Assembly (NCBI GenBank): GCA_035626395.1
Contig: DASPNR010000031.1
Location: 558,001 to 622,000 of the forward strand
DNA: 64,000 nt
DNA from: Candidatus Limnocylindrales bacterium
Lineage (GTDB): Bacteria; Desulfobacterota; Binatia; UBA1149; CAITLU01
Direction of reading: 5' to 3'
Shown here: piece after piece, positions 8,577-17,313 of the stretch
Layout of the letters: each line of letters starts with the position of its first letter
Numbering within the stretch: the first letter of the stretch is position 1
Position numbers and translations under genes: made by a program
Notes under the pieces: model-generated
The model's database searches: none
Seen by the model: only the letters and a program-made list of their open reading frames with translations
What the model was told of the DNA's origin: nothing

Positions 8577-8754
8577 GGACGGATACGGCCGTTTCGCGAG
8601 GAGTTTTGCCGAAGATTTTCGCTGCTTGCGCGGCGCGCGGCCGTCTCACTCAGAGACATCCTGCCAGCACTCCCCGAATGCCATCGGCAAGCCGTCCGCC
8701 CCCGCCGCAACGCCAGCCGCGGCGCCGACCCGGCGACGCGATGGACGCCCATTG

Positions 8755-9801
8755 ATGCACACCGGAAGCATTCCTGACATAACGCCTGCGGTGAAGGTCG
8801 TCATCCAGATCCCCTGTTTCAATGAGGAAGCGGTGTTGGCGGAGACCATGGCCGATCTTCCGCGAACGCTTACGGGCGTCGACGAGATCGCGGTGGTCGT
8901 CGTCGACGACGGCAGCACCGACGGGACTTCTGAAGTGGCGCGCCGTTGCGGCGCCGACCACGTGCTGCGGGTGCCGGTCAATCAGGGGCTGGCGCGTGCA
9001 TTCTCGTCGGGCCTCGACTTCGCCCTCAAGCTCGGTGCCGACATAATTGTAAACACAGATGCGGACCACCAATATCGGGGCGACCAGATTCAGCGCCTGA
9101 TCGATCCGATCCTTCACCACGAGGCCGACATCGTGGTTGGCAACCGCCGGCCGGGGCGGCTGGCCCACTTCTCGCCGCTCAAGCGGCTGCTGCAGGTCAT
9201 CGGCTCGTGGGTGGTCAGTCGCCTGTCGGGGCTTCACATTCCGGATGCCACCAGCGGCTTCCGGGCGTTCTCGCGCGAGGCGGCGCTGCGCATGAACGTC
9301 GTCTCGGATTTCACCTACACGCTGGAGACCGTGATCCAGGCGGGCAAGAAGCAGCTCTTCGTCGCGCACGTCGACATCGACGCCAACCCGCAGAAGCGGC
9401 CTTCGCGCCTGTTTCCCGGCATCCCGAGCTACATTCTGCGCAGCATCTCGACGCTGGTGCGCATCTACGCGCTCTACGAGCCGATGCGCGTCTTCACGAT
9501 CATCGGGCTGCTGCTGCTCTCGGGCGGCGGCGCCATCGGCCTGCGCTTCATGTGGTACTTCTTCACCGAGGGCGGCGGCGGGCACATCCAGAGCCTGGTG
9601 CTGGCGGCGGTGCTGCTGCTGGCGGGCTTTCAGACCATCCTGATCGGCCTGATGGCCGACCTCATGGGATCGAGCCGGCGCATTCTCGAAGACTCGCTGC
9701 TGCGCATCCGCCGGCTCGAGCTGCGCGAGTATCCCAGGCCCGAGCCGATCACGGCCGTGGATCCGCTGCCGCAGGCAGGCCCGCCGGCGGGCCGGCAGTG
9801 A
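8755..9801 (+). CDS. GT2 glycosyltransferase, polyprenyl-phosphate sugar synthase type, with C-terminal membrane segments
   Basis: A 348-residue inverting GT-A family 2 enzyme. The start of the catalytic domain is VIQIPCFNEEAV, with VVVDDGSTDGT for the nucleotide and NTDADHQY as the DxD metal motif. Residues of about 240-300 contain two hydrophobic segments, as in DPM-like and ArnC/GtrB-like synthases that load a sugar onto a polyprenyl phosphate carrier at the inner membrane. The ATG at 8755 is chosen because the conserved domain begins about 17 residues later; an upstream frame is low-complexity. It opens the long plus-strand glycan operon and is followed after one base by the GT4-GT2 fusion. 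The sugar donated is not identifiable. Confidence 0.8.
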   Translation: MHTGSIPDITPAVKVVIQIPCFNEEAVLAETMADLPRTLTGVDEIAVVVVDDGSTDGTSEVARRCGADHVLRVPVNQGLARAFSSGLDFALKLGADIIVNTDADHQYRGDQIQRLIDPILHHEADIVVGNRRPGRLAHFSPLKRLLQVIGSWVVSRLSGLHIPDATSGFRAFSREAALRMNVVSDFTYTLETVIQAGKKQLFVAHVDIDANPQKRPSRLFPGIPSYILRSISTLVRIYALYEPMRVFTIIGLLLLSGGGAIGLRFMWYFFTEGGGGHIQSLVLAAVLLLAGFQTILIGLMADLMGSSRRILEDSLLRIRRLELREYPRPEPITAVDPLPQAGPPAGRQ

Positions 9802-9802
9802 C

Positions 9803-11932
9803 ATGCGGGTCGCCTTCTTCGGCACCTACAACCGCGGACACAGCGCCAATCGCATCTACGCCGATGCGGTGCGTTCGGGCGGCTACACGCTGGTGGAGAT
9901 CCACGAGCCGCTTTGGGAGCGCACGCGCGACAAGGATGCGGCGTTCTTCGCGCCGGCCGCTCTGCCGCGGCACGCGCTGGCCTGGCTCGGCGCGGCGTGG
10001 CGGCTGGCGGGCGTGTGGCGCCGCAGCGGCGGTGCACCGGTGGCGCTCATCGGCTTCAACGGCCAGCTCGACGTCCTGCTGCTGCGCGTGCTGACGCTGC
10101 GCTCGCGGCCGCGCATCGTGTTCGCGCCGCTGGTGACGTTGACCGAAACGCTGGTCGAGGACCGGCGCGTCTACGACCACGGCTCGCTTGCGCATTCGGC
10201 GCTGCGCGCGCTCGATCGCCTGACCTGCCGCGCCGCCGACGTCGTCGTCACCGACACCGACGAGCACAGGCGCTACTTCGTCGAAGAGATCGGCGTGGAG
10301 CCCTCCCGGATGCTGGTATGCCACCTCGGCGCCGACCTCGACGCTTTCGATCGGGAAGGGGGGCAGGTCTTGCATTCGAGCATCTGCTCCGATGCGAAAC
10401 ATGACTCGGGCACGGTGGAGGTGCTGTACTTCGGCCAGTATCTGCCGCTGCACGGCCTGGACGTGATCGTCGATGCAGTCGGGCGGCTGGCTTCGCGCCT
10501 GGATCTGCTGTTCACGTTCATCGGCACGGGCGAGGAACGCGCGCGCATCGAGCCCGCGTTGCGTGCGACGAGGGCGCGGGTGCAGCTCATCGACTGGGTC
10601 GCCTACGAGGAGCTGGCCGGCCGCATCGCGCGCGCCGACATCGTGCTCGGCATCTTCGGCGCCTCGCGCAAGGCGCGCATGGTGATTCCGAACAAGGTCT
10701 ACGAGGCGGCGTTGGTCGGCCGCGCCATCGTCACCGCCGATACGCCCGCGGTCGCCGAGGTCTTCGTTTCCGGGCGCGAGATCCTGACCTGCGCCGCCGA
10801 CGGGCGTGCCCTGGCCGATGCCATCGCGCGCCTCGCCGACGATGCCGATCTTCGCGCGCGCCTCGGATCCCAGGCGCGCGAGCTGATGCGGTCGAGGTTC
10901 GGCCGCGACGCGCTCGGCCGCTGCTGGAGCGTGGCCGTTGCCGGCGCCGAGGCGCTGCAGCGCGAGCGGCCGCGCATGGGCGTGGCGGTGCTCTGCTTCA
11001 ACGACGCGCGCCGCACGCTCGAGTGCCTGCACTCGCTGGCGGGCGACGGCTACCAGAACGCGCATGTGCTGGTCGTGGACAACGGCTCGGCACCGATGCA
11101 ACGGGCCGAGCTCGAAGAAGGGATCCGCGGCCGCCTCGACGTCGAGCTGCTCCTGCTGGAGCACAACCTCGGCTACGCAGGCGGCAACAACGTCGCGCTC
11201 GAGCGCCTGTTCGGGGCTGGATGCGAGGCGGTGCTGGTGCTCAACAGCGACACGCGCATCGCGCCGGGGACTCTGCAGGAGCTGGCCGCGGCGCTTCGCA
11301 CCTCGCGCGCGGCGGGCCCGATCGGTCCCACGGTATCGCGCGACCGGCCCGGCGGCGCCGTCGAATCGGTGGGCGAGCGCTACTGGCCCTCGCTGCTTTG
11401 GGCGCCGCGATCGCTGCTGCGGCCGCGAGCGCGGCGCCAGCGGCCGCATCGCGTGGGCGGGATCAGCGGCTGCGCGATCCTGATTCCGCGCGCTCTGTAT
11501 GAGCGCGTCGGCGGCTTCGACGAAACGCTGTTCGCCTACTACGAGGAAGTCGACCTGTGCCTGCGCGCGCGCCAGGCGGGCTTCGCTCCCACGGTCGTGC
11601 CGGCCGGCGAGGTGGGGCACGAAGGACGGCGCGGCTTCGCCGGCGGCATGACGCCGCTGGCGGCGTATCTCAAGGCACGCAACCTGTGGTCGGTGGCCGC
11701 GCGAAGGCTCGGCCCCGGTCGCCGCGCCTTCTTCGCTGCCGGCTACGGCGCGCTCATTGCCGCCAGCGCCGCCGGCTATCTGCTGCGCGGGCGCAGTGAC
11801 ATCGCCTCGGCCCTCGTGGCAGGCGTGCGCGCCGCCGCGCGCGGCGAGATCGGGCCGCCGCCCGATCGCCTGTTCGCGGCCTCGGGGTATCCTGCGCCGT
11901 CCTCGCAGGATTCCATGGAGCCCGCGGCATGA
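9803..11932 (+). CDS. bifunctional glycosyltransferase: GT4 domain fused to GT2 domain
   Basis: A 709-residue cytoplasmic protein with two catalytic units. Residues 1 to about 385 resemble a GT-B family 4 enzyme (MRVAFFGTYNRGHSANR, a donor region around KARMVIPNKVYEAALVGRAIV). From about 390 a GT-A family 2 rhamnosyltransferase-like domain begins (MGVAVLCFNDARRTL, VVDNGSAP, LGYAGGNN, VLNSDTRI as DxD-equivalent, GGFDETLFAYYEEVDL). A hydrophobic stretch near residue 645 may bind the membrane. Such a fusion would add two successive sugars to one acceptor. It is one base after the preceding GT2 and overlaps the next GT4 by ATGA, so it is part of a coupled series. Confidence 0.8.
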   Translation: MRVAFFGTYNRGHSANRIYADAVRSGGYTLVEIHEPLWERTRDKDAAFFAPAALPRHALAWLGAAWRLAGVWRRSGGAPVALIGFNGQLDVLLLRVLTLRSRPRIVFAPLVTLTETLVEDRRVYDHGSLAHSALRALDRLTCRAADVVVTDTDEHRRYFVEEIGVEPSRMLVCHLGADLDAFDREGGQVLHSSICSDAKHDSGTVEVLYFGQYLPLHGLDVIVDAVGRLASRLDLLFTFIGTGEERARIEPALRATRARVQLIDWVAYEELAGRIARADIVLGIFGASRKARMVIPNKVYEAALVGRAIVTADTPAVAEVFVSGREILTCAADGRALADAIARLADDADLRARLGSQARELMRSRFGRDALGRCWSVAVAGAEALQRERPRMGVAVLCFNDARRTLECLHSLAGDGYQNAHVLVVDNGSAPMQRAELEEGIRGRLDVELLLLEHNLGYAGGNNVALERLFGAGCEAVLVLNSDTRIAPGTLQELAAALRTSRAAGPIGPTVSRDRPGGAVESVGERYWPSLLWAPRSLLRPRARRQRPHRVGGISGCAILIPRALYERVGGFDETLFAYYEEVDLCLRARQAGFAPTVVPAGEVGHEGRRGFAGGMTPLAAYLKARNLWSVAARRLGPGRRAFFAAGYGALIAASAAGYLLRGRSDIASALVAGVRAAARGEIGPPPDRLFAASGYPAPSSQDSMEPAA

Positions 11933-13035
11933 AGATCGCCATCGGCGCAGTGGCAGGCACGGTCGGCGGGCCCGCAACCTACGCGGTCGAGCTGGTGCGC
12001 TCGCTGGTGGAGGAGTTTCCCGACGACGAGTTCGTCGTGCTGACCGATCAGCCGCAGGCCTTTGCCGCGTTCGCCGACGTGCGTGAGGTGCGGCTGCGCT
12101 CGCCGTGGGAGCAGCCGCTTTGGGACCACGTGCGCGTCCCGTCGGCGCTGGCGCGCGAGCGCTTCGATCTCTATCACGGTACCAAGGGCGTCGTGCCGCG
12201 GCGCCTGACGATTCCGGCGGTCGTCACGATCCATGACCTCGCCAACTACGTCCTGCCCTCGAGCTTCGGCTGGCCGCAGCGCTTTCATCTTCGCTGGGAG
12301 ACGCCGAAGGCGCTGCGCCGCGCGCGTGCCGTCATCGTCCCCTCGCGCAGCACGGCGGCCGACGTCGCACGATTCTTTCCCGAAGCCTCCGCGCGCGTGC
12401 GCGTCATCGCCGAAGCCCCTTCGCCGCGCATCCATCCGGCAAGCGCCGCCGACATCGCCGCCTGGCGCGGCCGGCGCGGCATCGAGCGTCCCGCCTGCGG
12501 CTATCTCGGCACGGTGCAGCCGCGCAAGAACATCGACCTGCTCGTCGAGGCCTTCCTGCGCGCCGCCGGCACGCGCGACTGGCGGCTCGTCATCGCAGGG
12601 CGAATGCGCCCAGGCTACCGGCCGGCGTTCCGGGCGCCGGGCGCGGATGCACGCATCGTCTATCTCGGGCCGCTGGAGGACGAGGAACTGTCGGCGTTCT
12701 TCGGCTCGATGCGCTGCATGGTCTCGCCGTCGGCCTACGAAGGCTTCGGGCTGACGGTGCTCGAGGCGATGGCCGCCGGTTGCCCCGTGGTCGCGCTGCG
12801 CAACAGCTCGCTGCCCGAGGTCGCCGGCGATGCCGGCGTTCTGCTGGAGCGGCCCGATGCAGGCGAGCTGGCGCAGTGGATCGAGCGGCTGATGACCGAC
12901 GACCGCACCGTTGCCGACCTTTCGCGCCGCGGCCGCGCCCACGCCGTGCGCTTCTCCTGGAAGGACGCTGCGCAGCGCACGCGCGCCGTCTACGAGACGG
13001 CAGCCGGATCGCTGGCGGCGGGAGATGCGGCGTGA
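11929..13035 (+). CDS. GT4 family glycosyltransferase
   Basis: A 368-residue GT-B retaining enzyme. The N-terminal acceptor domain starts MKIAIGAVAGTVGGPATYAVEL, and the C-terminal donor domain includes GYLGTVQPRKNIDLLVEAF and SPSAYEGFGLTVLEAMAAG, the E-x7-E region typical of GT4. It should transfer a sugar from a nucleotide or lipid-phosphate donor onto a growing glycan on the cytoplasmic face. Its ATG overlaps the previous stop and its stop overlaps the next GTG start, placing it in the middle of a translationally coupled cluster. Donor and acceptor cannot be deduced; mannosyl- and rhamnosyltransferases have this form. Confidence 0.85.
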   Translation: MKIAIGAVAGTVGGPATYAVELVRSLVEEFPDDEFVVLTDQPQAFAAFADVREVRLRSPWEQPLWDHVRVPSALARERFDLYHGTKGVVPRRLTIPAVVTIHDLANYVLPSSFGWPQRFHLRWETPKALRRARAVIVPSRSTAADVARFFPEASARVRVIAEAPSPRIHPASAADIAAWRGRRGIERPACGYLGTVQPRKNIDLLVEAFLRAAGTRDWRLVIAGRMRPGYRPAFRAPGADARIVYLGPLEDEELSAFFGSMRCMVSPSAYEGFGLTVLEAMAAGCPVVALRNSSLPEVAGDAGVLLERPDAGELAQWIERLMTDDRTVADLSRRGRAHAVRFSWKDAAQRTRAVYETAAGSLAAGDAA

Positions 13036-13964
13036 GCGGGCGCGTGCGCGTGACGGCGGTGGTGCTGAACTGGAACGGCACCGACGACACCGTCGCCTGC
13101 GTGCAGAGCTTGCTCGCGCTCGAAACGGGCGACGCGGAACTGGACATCCTCGTCGTCGACAACGGCTCGCGGCAGAGCCCGGCCGCCCCGATCAAGGCCG
13201 TCGCTCCGCAGGTGCCCATCCTGTTCACGGGCGCCAACCGCGGCTACGCGGGCGGCAACAACGCCGGCATCCGCTACGCCGCGGCACGCGGCGCCGACTT
13301 CATCTGGGTGCTGAACAACGACGCCGTGGTCGAAAGGGACGCGCTGGCGCCGCTGCTGGAAAGTGCGGCCGCGAATCCCTGCGCCGGCGTTCTCGGCAGC
13401 CGCATCCTGCGCGCCGACGATGCGAGCCGCGTGTGGGTCGCGTGGGGACGCGTGACGTGGCGCCAGAGCCTGGTCGCGCTCGAAGGCGAGGACGCCTCCG
13501 ACGGCCCGCGCTACCACGGCGAGCACGATGTCGAGTGGATTCCCGGATGCGCATTGCTGTTTCGATCGCGCGCGCTGGCCGAGGTCGGCGGCTTCGACGA
13601 GAGCTTCTTCGCCTATCACGAGGACGTGGACTGGGCCGCGCGCGCCGCCGGCGCCGGATGGAAGTGCCGCTACGTGGGGCGCTCGCGCGTCATCCATCGC
13701 GTGCACGGCAGCTCGGGCGGCGCCTCCTACTACGGCGGCTTTCGCAAGTATCTGTCGGCGCGCAACAGCGTGCTCTACGCGCGCCGCCATGGCCGGCCAT
13801 GGCAGGTGGCATGGATGGCGGCCTGCATCCTCGCGACCTTTCCGTTCCAGCTGCTGCGGCGCAGCGTTCGCGGCGAGGGAGCCGGCGTCGTCATCAAGGC
13901 AAGGGGGTGGATGGACGCGCTGCGCGGACGTCCGCTGCCTCTGAAGGACCTCGGGCTGCGTTGA
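13032..13964 (+). CDS. GT2 glycosyltransferase, rhamnosyltransferase-like
   Basis: A 310-residue GT-A enzyme. It begins RVTAVVLNWNGTDDTVACVQSL, then ILVVDNGSRQS, GYAGGNNAGIRYA and WVLNNDAVVERDAL at the metal site, then GGFDESFFAYHEDVDWAARA. These are the standard blocks of WbbL/RfbF-like rhamnosyltransferases. A hydrophobic C-terminal segment (WMAACILATFPFQLL) may anchor it. The GTG start at 13032 overlaps the preceding stop (GTGA); the open frame upstream is a shadow of that gene. With the dTDP-rhamnose pathway encoded at 41-49 kb, a rhamnosyl donor is plausible but not proven. About 150 noncoding bases follow before the next gene. Confidence 0.82.
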   Translation: MSGRVRVTAVVLNWNGTDDTVACVQSLLALETGDAELDILVVDNGSRQSPAAPIKAVAPQVPILFTGANRGYAGGNNAGIRYAAARGADFIWVLNNDAVVERDALAPLLESAAANPCAGVLGSRILRADDASRVWVAWGRVTWRQSLVALEGEDASDGPRYHGEHDVEWIPGCALLFRSRALAEVGGFDESFFAYHEDVDWAARAAGAGWKCRYVGRSRVIHRVHGSSGGASYYGGFRKYLSARNSVLYARRHGRPWQVAWMAACILATFPFQLLRRSVRGEGAGVVIKARGWMDALRGRPLPLKDLGLR

Positions 13965-14112
13965 GAAATCGCGCCAGCAATACTATGCGCCCGTTGCATC
14001 GAGCGCGGCTGTCGCTCCAGGAGCAGATGGAAGCCGCTCGCGCGCGGCCGCTGGCCGGCGCGATGCAAGCGCATCCGCAGGCGGCTCGCGATGGCACCAC
14101 GGCGAGCCACCG

Positions 14113-15267
14113 ATGAAGCGGCGCATCCTCGTCCTCAACGAACGCGACGTGAAGAGCCCGCTGGCCGGCGGAGCCGAGATCCACATCTTCGAGATCTTCC
14201 GGCGCCTGGTCGAGCGCGGGCACGAGGTAACCCTGCTGGCGGCGACCTATCCCGGCTGCGCCAGGGAGGAGATGGTGCAGGGCGTTCGCGTGCGGCGCCT
14301 CGTCAACCGCTATCCCTACTACGCCGTCGCGCCGTGGGTCGCGCGCCGGGAGGCGCGGCGCGGCGGCTACGACGTCGTCGTCGACGTCCTCAACAAGATC
14401 CCGTTCCTGAGCCCGTGGTTCGTGAACGTCCCGTGCTTCGCCATCGTGCACCATCTGTTCGGCACGACCGCCTTCCGGCAGGTCAACATCGTGGCGGCGC
14501 TGATCACGTGGCTGTCGGAGAAGCTGATCCCGTACGTGTACAGGGGCGTGCCGATGCTGGCGATCTCGCCGAGCACCAAGGAGGACCTGATCGATCGCGG
14601 CGTGGTGCCGGCTCAGATCTGGGTGGTGCCACCCGGCGTCGATCAGGACACGCACGTGGCGCCCGACGACGGGCTGTCGCGAAGGCCCATCGTCCTGTGG
14701 ATCGGCCGTCTGGAGAAGTACAAGAGCACCGACCACATGGTCGATGCAATGGCCGGCGTGGTGCGGGAAGTTCCGGATGCAAGGCTCGTCTTTGTCGGCG
14801 CCGGAACGGCGCGGCCGGCGCTGGAAGCCAAGGTACGCGAGCTCGGGCTGAGCCAGTACGTGGAGTTCACCGGCTTCGTTCCCGAAGAGGAGAAGCTGGC
14901 CTGGCTCGGCCGGGCCGCGGTGGTCGTGCAGACCTCGGAGAAGGAAGGCTGGGGCATGACGGTCATCGAAGGCAATGCGTGCGGAACACCGGCGGTGGCC
15001 AGCAACGTCAAGGGCCTGCGCGATTCGGTGCGGCACGGCGAGACCGGGCTGCTGTACGAGTACGGCGATACCGAGGCACTGGCGCGCTCCATCGTGGCGG
15101 TGCTGACGGATCGGGAGCTGCGCGCGCGACTGATCGCCGGCGGCAGGGCATGGGGCGAACGCTTCTCGTGGGACCGCGTGACCGACGACACGGCGGCCTT
15201 GATCGAGGAGGCGATCGCTCGAACAGGCTCGCACATCCGGCTGAAGTCGTCGCCGTTCGAGCCGTGA
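14113..15267 (+). CDS. GT4 family glycosyltransferase (paralogue A)
   Basis: A 384-residue GT-B enzyme. It begins RRILVLNERDVKSPLAGGAEIHI, with a glycine-rich loop for the nucleotide sugar. The donor half includes VLWIGRLEKYKSTDHMV and TSEKEGWGMTVIEGNACGTPAVASN. It is clearly paralogous to the gene at 16162, sharing VLNERD, PLAGGAE, the KIPFLSPW/KLPFLSPW block, HHLFGTTAF and SEKEGWG. Between the two lies a DPM-like synthase. Close paralogues in one cluster often add the same sugar to different acceptors. It begins about 150 bases after the previous gene, so a separate promoter is possible; I saw no convincing one. Confidence 0.85.
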   Translation: MKRRILVLNERDVKSPLAGGAEIHIFEIFRRLVERGHEVTLLAATYPGCAREEMVQGVRVRRLVNRYPYYAVAPWVARREARRGGYDVVVDVLNKIPFLSPWFVNVPCFAIVHHLFGTTAFRQVNIVAALITWLSEKLIPYVYRGVPMLAISPSTKEDLIDRGVVPAQIWVVPPGVDQDTHVAPDDGLSRRPIVLWIGRLEKYKSTDHMVDAMAGVVREVPDARLVFVGAGTARPALEAKVRELGLSQYVEFTGFVPEEEKLAWLGRAAVVVQTSEKEGWGMTVIEGNACGTPAVASNVKGLRDSVRHGETGLLYEYGDTEALARSIVAVLTDRELRARLIAGGRAWGERFSWDRVTDDTAALIEEAIARTGSHIRLKSSPFEP

Positions 15268-15380
15268 AAGAGCGCGCGATGCCGGCGGGCCGATGGGATG
15301 CCGCGTCTGCGCTGAACTCCACGGGCGCGCGGACAATGGTGCCGGCCCTGGTTTTTGTATAGCCTGCGAATCACCGGCCC

Positions 15381-16121
15381 ATGCGCAAGATCGTCGTCAT
15401 CCCCACCTACAACGAAAAGGAGAACGTGGCGCTCATCGTCCCGGCCATTCTCGGCGTGGACGGCGAGAACGAGGTGCTGATCGTCGACGACAATTCGCCC
15501 GACGGCACCGGACGCATCGCGGACGAGATGGCCGCGGCAAATCCGCGCATCCACGTGCTGCACCGGCCCGGCAAGCAGGGCATCGGCCCCGCGTACCGCG
15601 CCGGGTTCCAGCGCGCCATCGAGCTCGGGGCCGACCTCATCGTGCAGATGGATGCCGACTTTTCCCATCCGCCGACCTCGCTGCCGACCTTCTACGAGCT
15701 GGCAGGCGATCACGAGCTGGTGCTCGGCTCGCGCTACATCGAAGGCATCACGGTGGTGAACTGGCCGATGGGGCGCCTGATGCTGAGCTACTTCGGCAAC
15801 ATGTACGCCAAGTTCGTGCTCGGCGGCCTGCCCGTCAACGACGCCACCGGTGGCTTCAAGTGCTGGCACCGCAAGGCGCTCGAAGCCATTCAGCTCGATC
15901 GCGTGCAGTCGAACGGATACGGCTTCCAGATCGAGATGACCTACCGCGCCTGGCTGCTGGGCTGCCGCATCAAGGAGACACCGATCATCTTCGCCGACCG
16001 CAAGCTCGGTACGTCCAAGATGCACAAGTCGATCGCCCTCGAAGCTCTGCTGATGGTGTGGTGGCTGCGCCTGCAGGCAATGCTCGGGCGCATCCGGACG
16101 CAGCCCGCGCCGACGACCTGA
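15381..16121 (+). CDS. polyprenol-phosphate mannosyltransferase-like GT2 (DPM1 type)
   Basis: A 246-residue soluble GT2 enzyme with the DPM1/Ppm1 motifs: VIPTYNEKENV at the N-terminus, IVDDNSPDGTGRIAD, VQMDADFSHPP as DxD, GSRYIEG, then ATGGFKCWHRKAL. It lacks the C-terminal membrane helices found in the gene at 8755. The reaction expected is GDP-mannose (or UDP-glucose) plus polyprenyl phosphate giving the lipid-phosphate sugar on the inner leaflet. That product is the donor used by GT-C membrane enzymes, of which this window has several. It lies between two GT4 paralogues with gaps of about 110 and 40 bases. Sugar specificity is inferred from similarity only. Confidence 0.85.
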   Translation: MRKIVVIPTYNEKENVALIVPAILGVDGENEVLIVDDNSPDGTGRIADEMAAANPRIHVLHRPGKQGIGPAYRAGFQRAIELGADLIVQMDADFSHPPTSLPTFYELAGDHELVLGSRYIEGITVVNWPMGRLMLSYFGNMYAKFVLGGLPVNDATGGFKCWHRKALEAIQLDRVQSNGYGFQIEMTYRAWLLGCRIKETPIIFADRKLGTSKMHKSIALEALLMVWWLRLQAMLGRIRTQPAPTT

Positions 16122-16161
16122 GCGGCACCGCGCGCAGGCGCGCAGCCGGTTCTTGACGAAC

Positions 16162-17313
16162 ATGCCACGCAGCATCCTGGTCCTGAACGAACGCGACCTT
16201 CGCAATCCGCTTGCCGGCGGCGCCGAGGTGCATCTGTTCGAGACGTTCGGGCGGCTCGCCCGGGCAGGACACGAAGTGACCGTGCTGGTCGCGTCGTTCC
16301 CCGGCTGCCGGCGAGAGGAGATCATCGACGGCGTGCGCGTGGTCCGGCTGACCAACCGCTACTTCTACTACCTGGCGGTGCCGATCATCGCGCGGCGCAT
16401 GATCGCGCGGGGCCGCTACGAGGTCGTCATCGACGTGCTGTGCAAGCTGCCGTTCCTGAGCCCGTGGCTGCTGCCGCGTCCGTGCGTGGCGATCGTGCAT
16501 CACCTGTTCGGCACGACGGCGTTTCAGCAGGTGGCGTTTCCCATCGCCACCGTCACCTATCTCTCCGAGAAGCTCATCCCCCGCGCGTACAGGGACTGCT
16601 GGTCGATCGCGGTGTCGCCATCCACGCGCGACGATCTCGTCGTGCGCGGCCTGGACCGCTCGCGCATCCTGGTCATTCCCAACGGCGTCGACTGCGACCT
16701 CTACCATCCCGACCCGCGCCACCGCTCGCCGACGCCGCTGATCGTGTGGCTGGGGCGCGCCGAGCCGTACAAGCGCGTCGATCTTCTCCTGCAGGCGCTG
16801 GCGCAGCTTCGGCCGCTGGTGCCGGGGGTTCGTCTTGCCATCGTCGGCGACGGCACGGCCAGCGCCGATCTGCAGCAGATGGCCGAGCGCCTCGGCGTTG
16901 CCGACATCGTCGACTTCCTCGGCTTCGTCGACAGCGGCCTCAAGGTGGCGATGCTGCAGAAGGCGCACGTGCTGGCCAACACGTCCGAGAAGGAAGGGTG
17001 GGGGCTGACGGTGCTCGAAGGCGCGGCGTGCGGCACGCCCACGGTGGCCAGCAACGTGCCGGGCCTGCGCGACTCGGTGCGCGACGGCGACACCGGGCTG
17101 CTGGTGCCGCACGGCGACATCGTGGCCCTGACGAGCGCACTGGTGTCGGTCCTGACCGACGACGATCTGCGCGAACGCATGGCGCGGCGCGCGCGGCAGT
17201 GGGCGATCCAGTTCACGTGGGACAGGAGCGCGCACGACGTCGAGCGGATCATCGAGGCGGTGGCTGCCGATGCGCCGGTGACCGGCATCGCTTCGCCGTT
17301 CGCGGATGGATAA
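16162..17313 (+). CDS. GT4 family glycosyltransferase (paralogue B)
   Basis: A 383-residue GT-B enzyme starting PRSILVLNERDLRNPLAGGAEVHL, with donor-site sequence VWLGRAEPYKRVDLLLQAL and NTSEKEGWGLTVLEGAACG. It is a paralogue of the gene at 14113. The ATG at 16162 places the conserved strand directly at the N-terminus; a TTG nine bases earlier is an alternative. The last bases overlap the start of the GT-C gene at 17306 by eight bases, so the two are probably coupled. It acts in the cytoplasm on a lipid-linked or nucleotide-linked acceptor; donor unknown. Confidence 0.85.
   Translation: MPRSILVLNERDLRNPLAGGAEVHLFETFGRLARAGHEVTVLVASFPGCRREEIIDGVRVVRLTNRYFYYLAVPIIARRMIARGRYEVVIDVLCKLPFLSPWLLPRPCVAIVHHLFGTTAFQQVAFPIATVTYLSEKLIPRAYRDCWSIAVSPSTRDDLVVRGLDRSRILVIPNGVDCDLYHPDPRHRSPTPLIVWLGRAEPYKRVDLLLQALAQLRPLVPGVRLAIVGDGTASADLQQMAERLGVADIVDFLGFVDSGLKVAMLQKAHVLANTSEKEGWGLTVLEGAACGTPTVASNVPGLRDSVRDGDTGLLVPHGDIVALTSALVSVLTDDDLRERMARRARQWAIQFTWDRSAHDVERIIEAVAADAPVTGIASPFADG

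Larger units (their letters stand above)
8370..8754. other. 385-bp divergent intergenic region
   Basis: It separates the minus-strand secreted-protein gene from the plus-strand glycosyltransferase at 8755. It holds the ribosome site, leader and promoter of the secreted-protein gene and a 10-bp palindrome CTGTCGACAG at 8393-8402 inside the leader. I found no coding sequence with family features and no clear plus-strand promoter for 8755. Confidence 0.6.
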
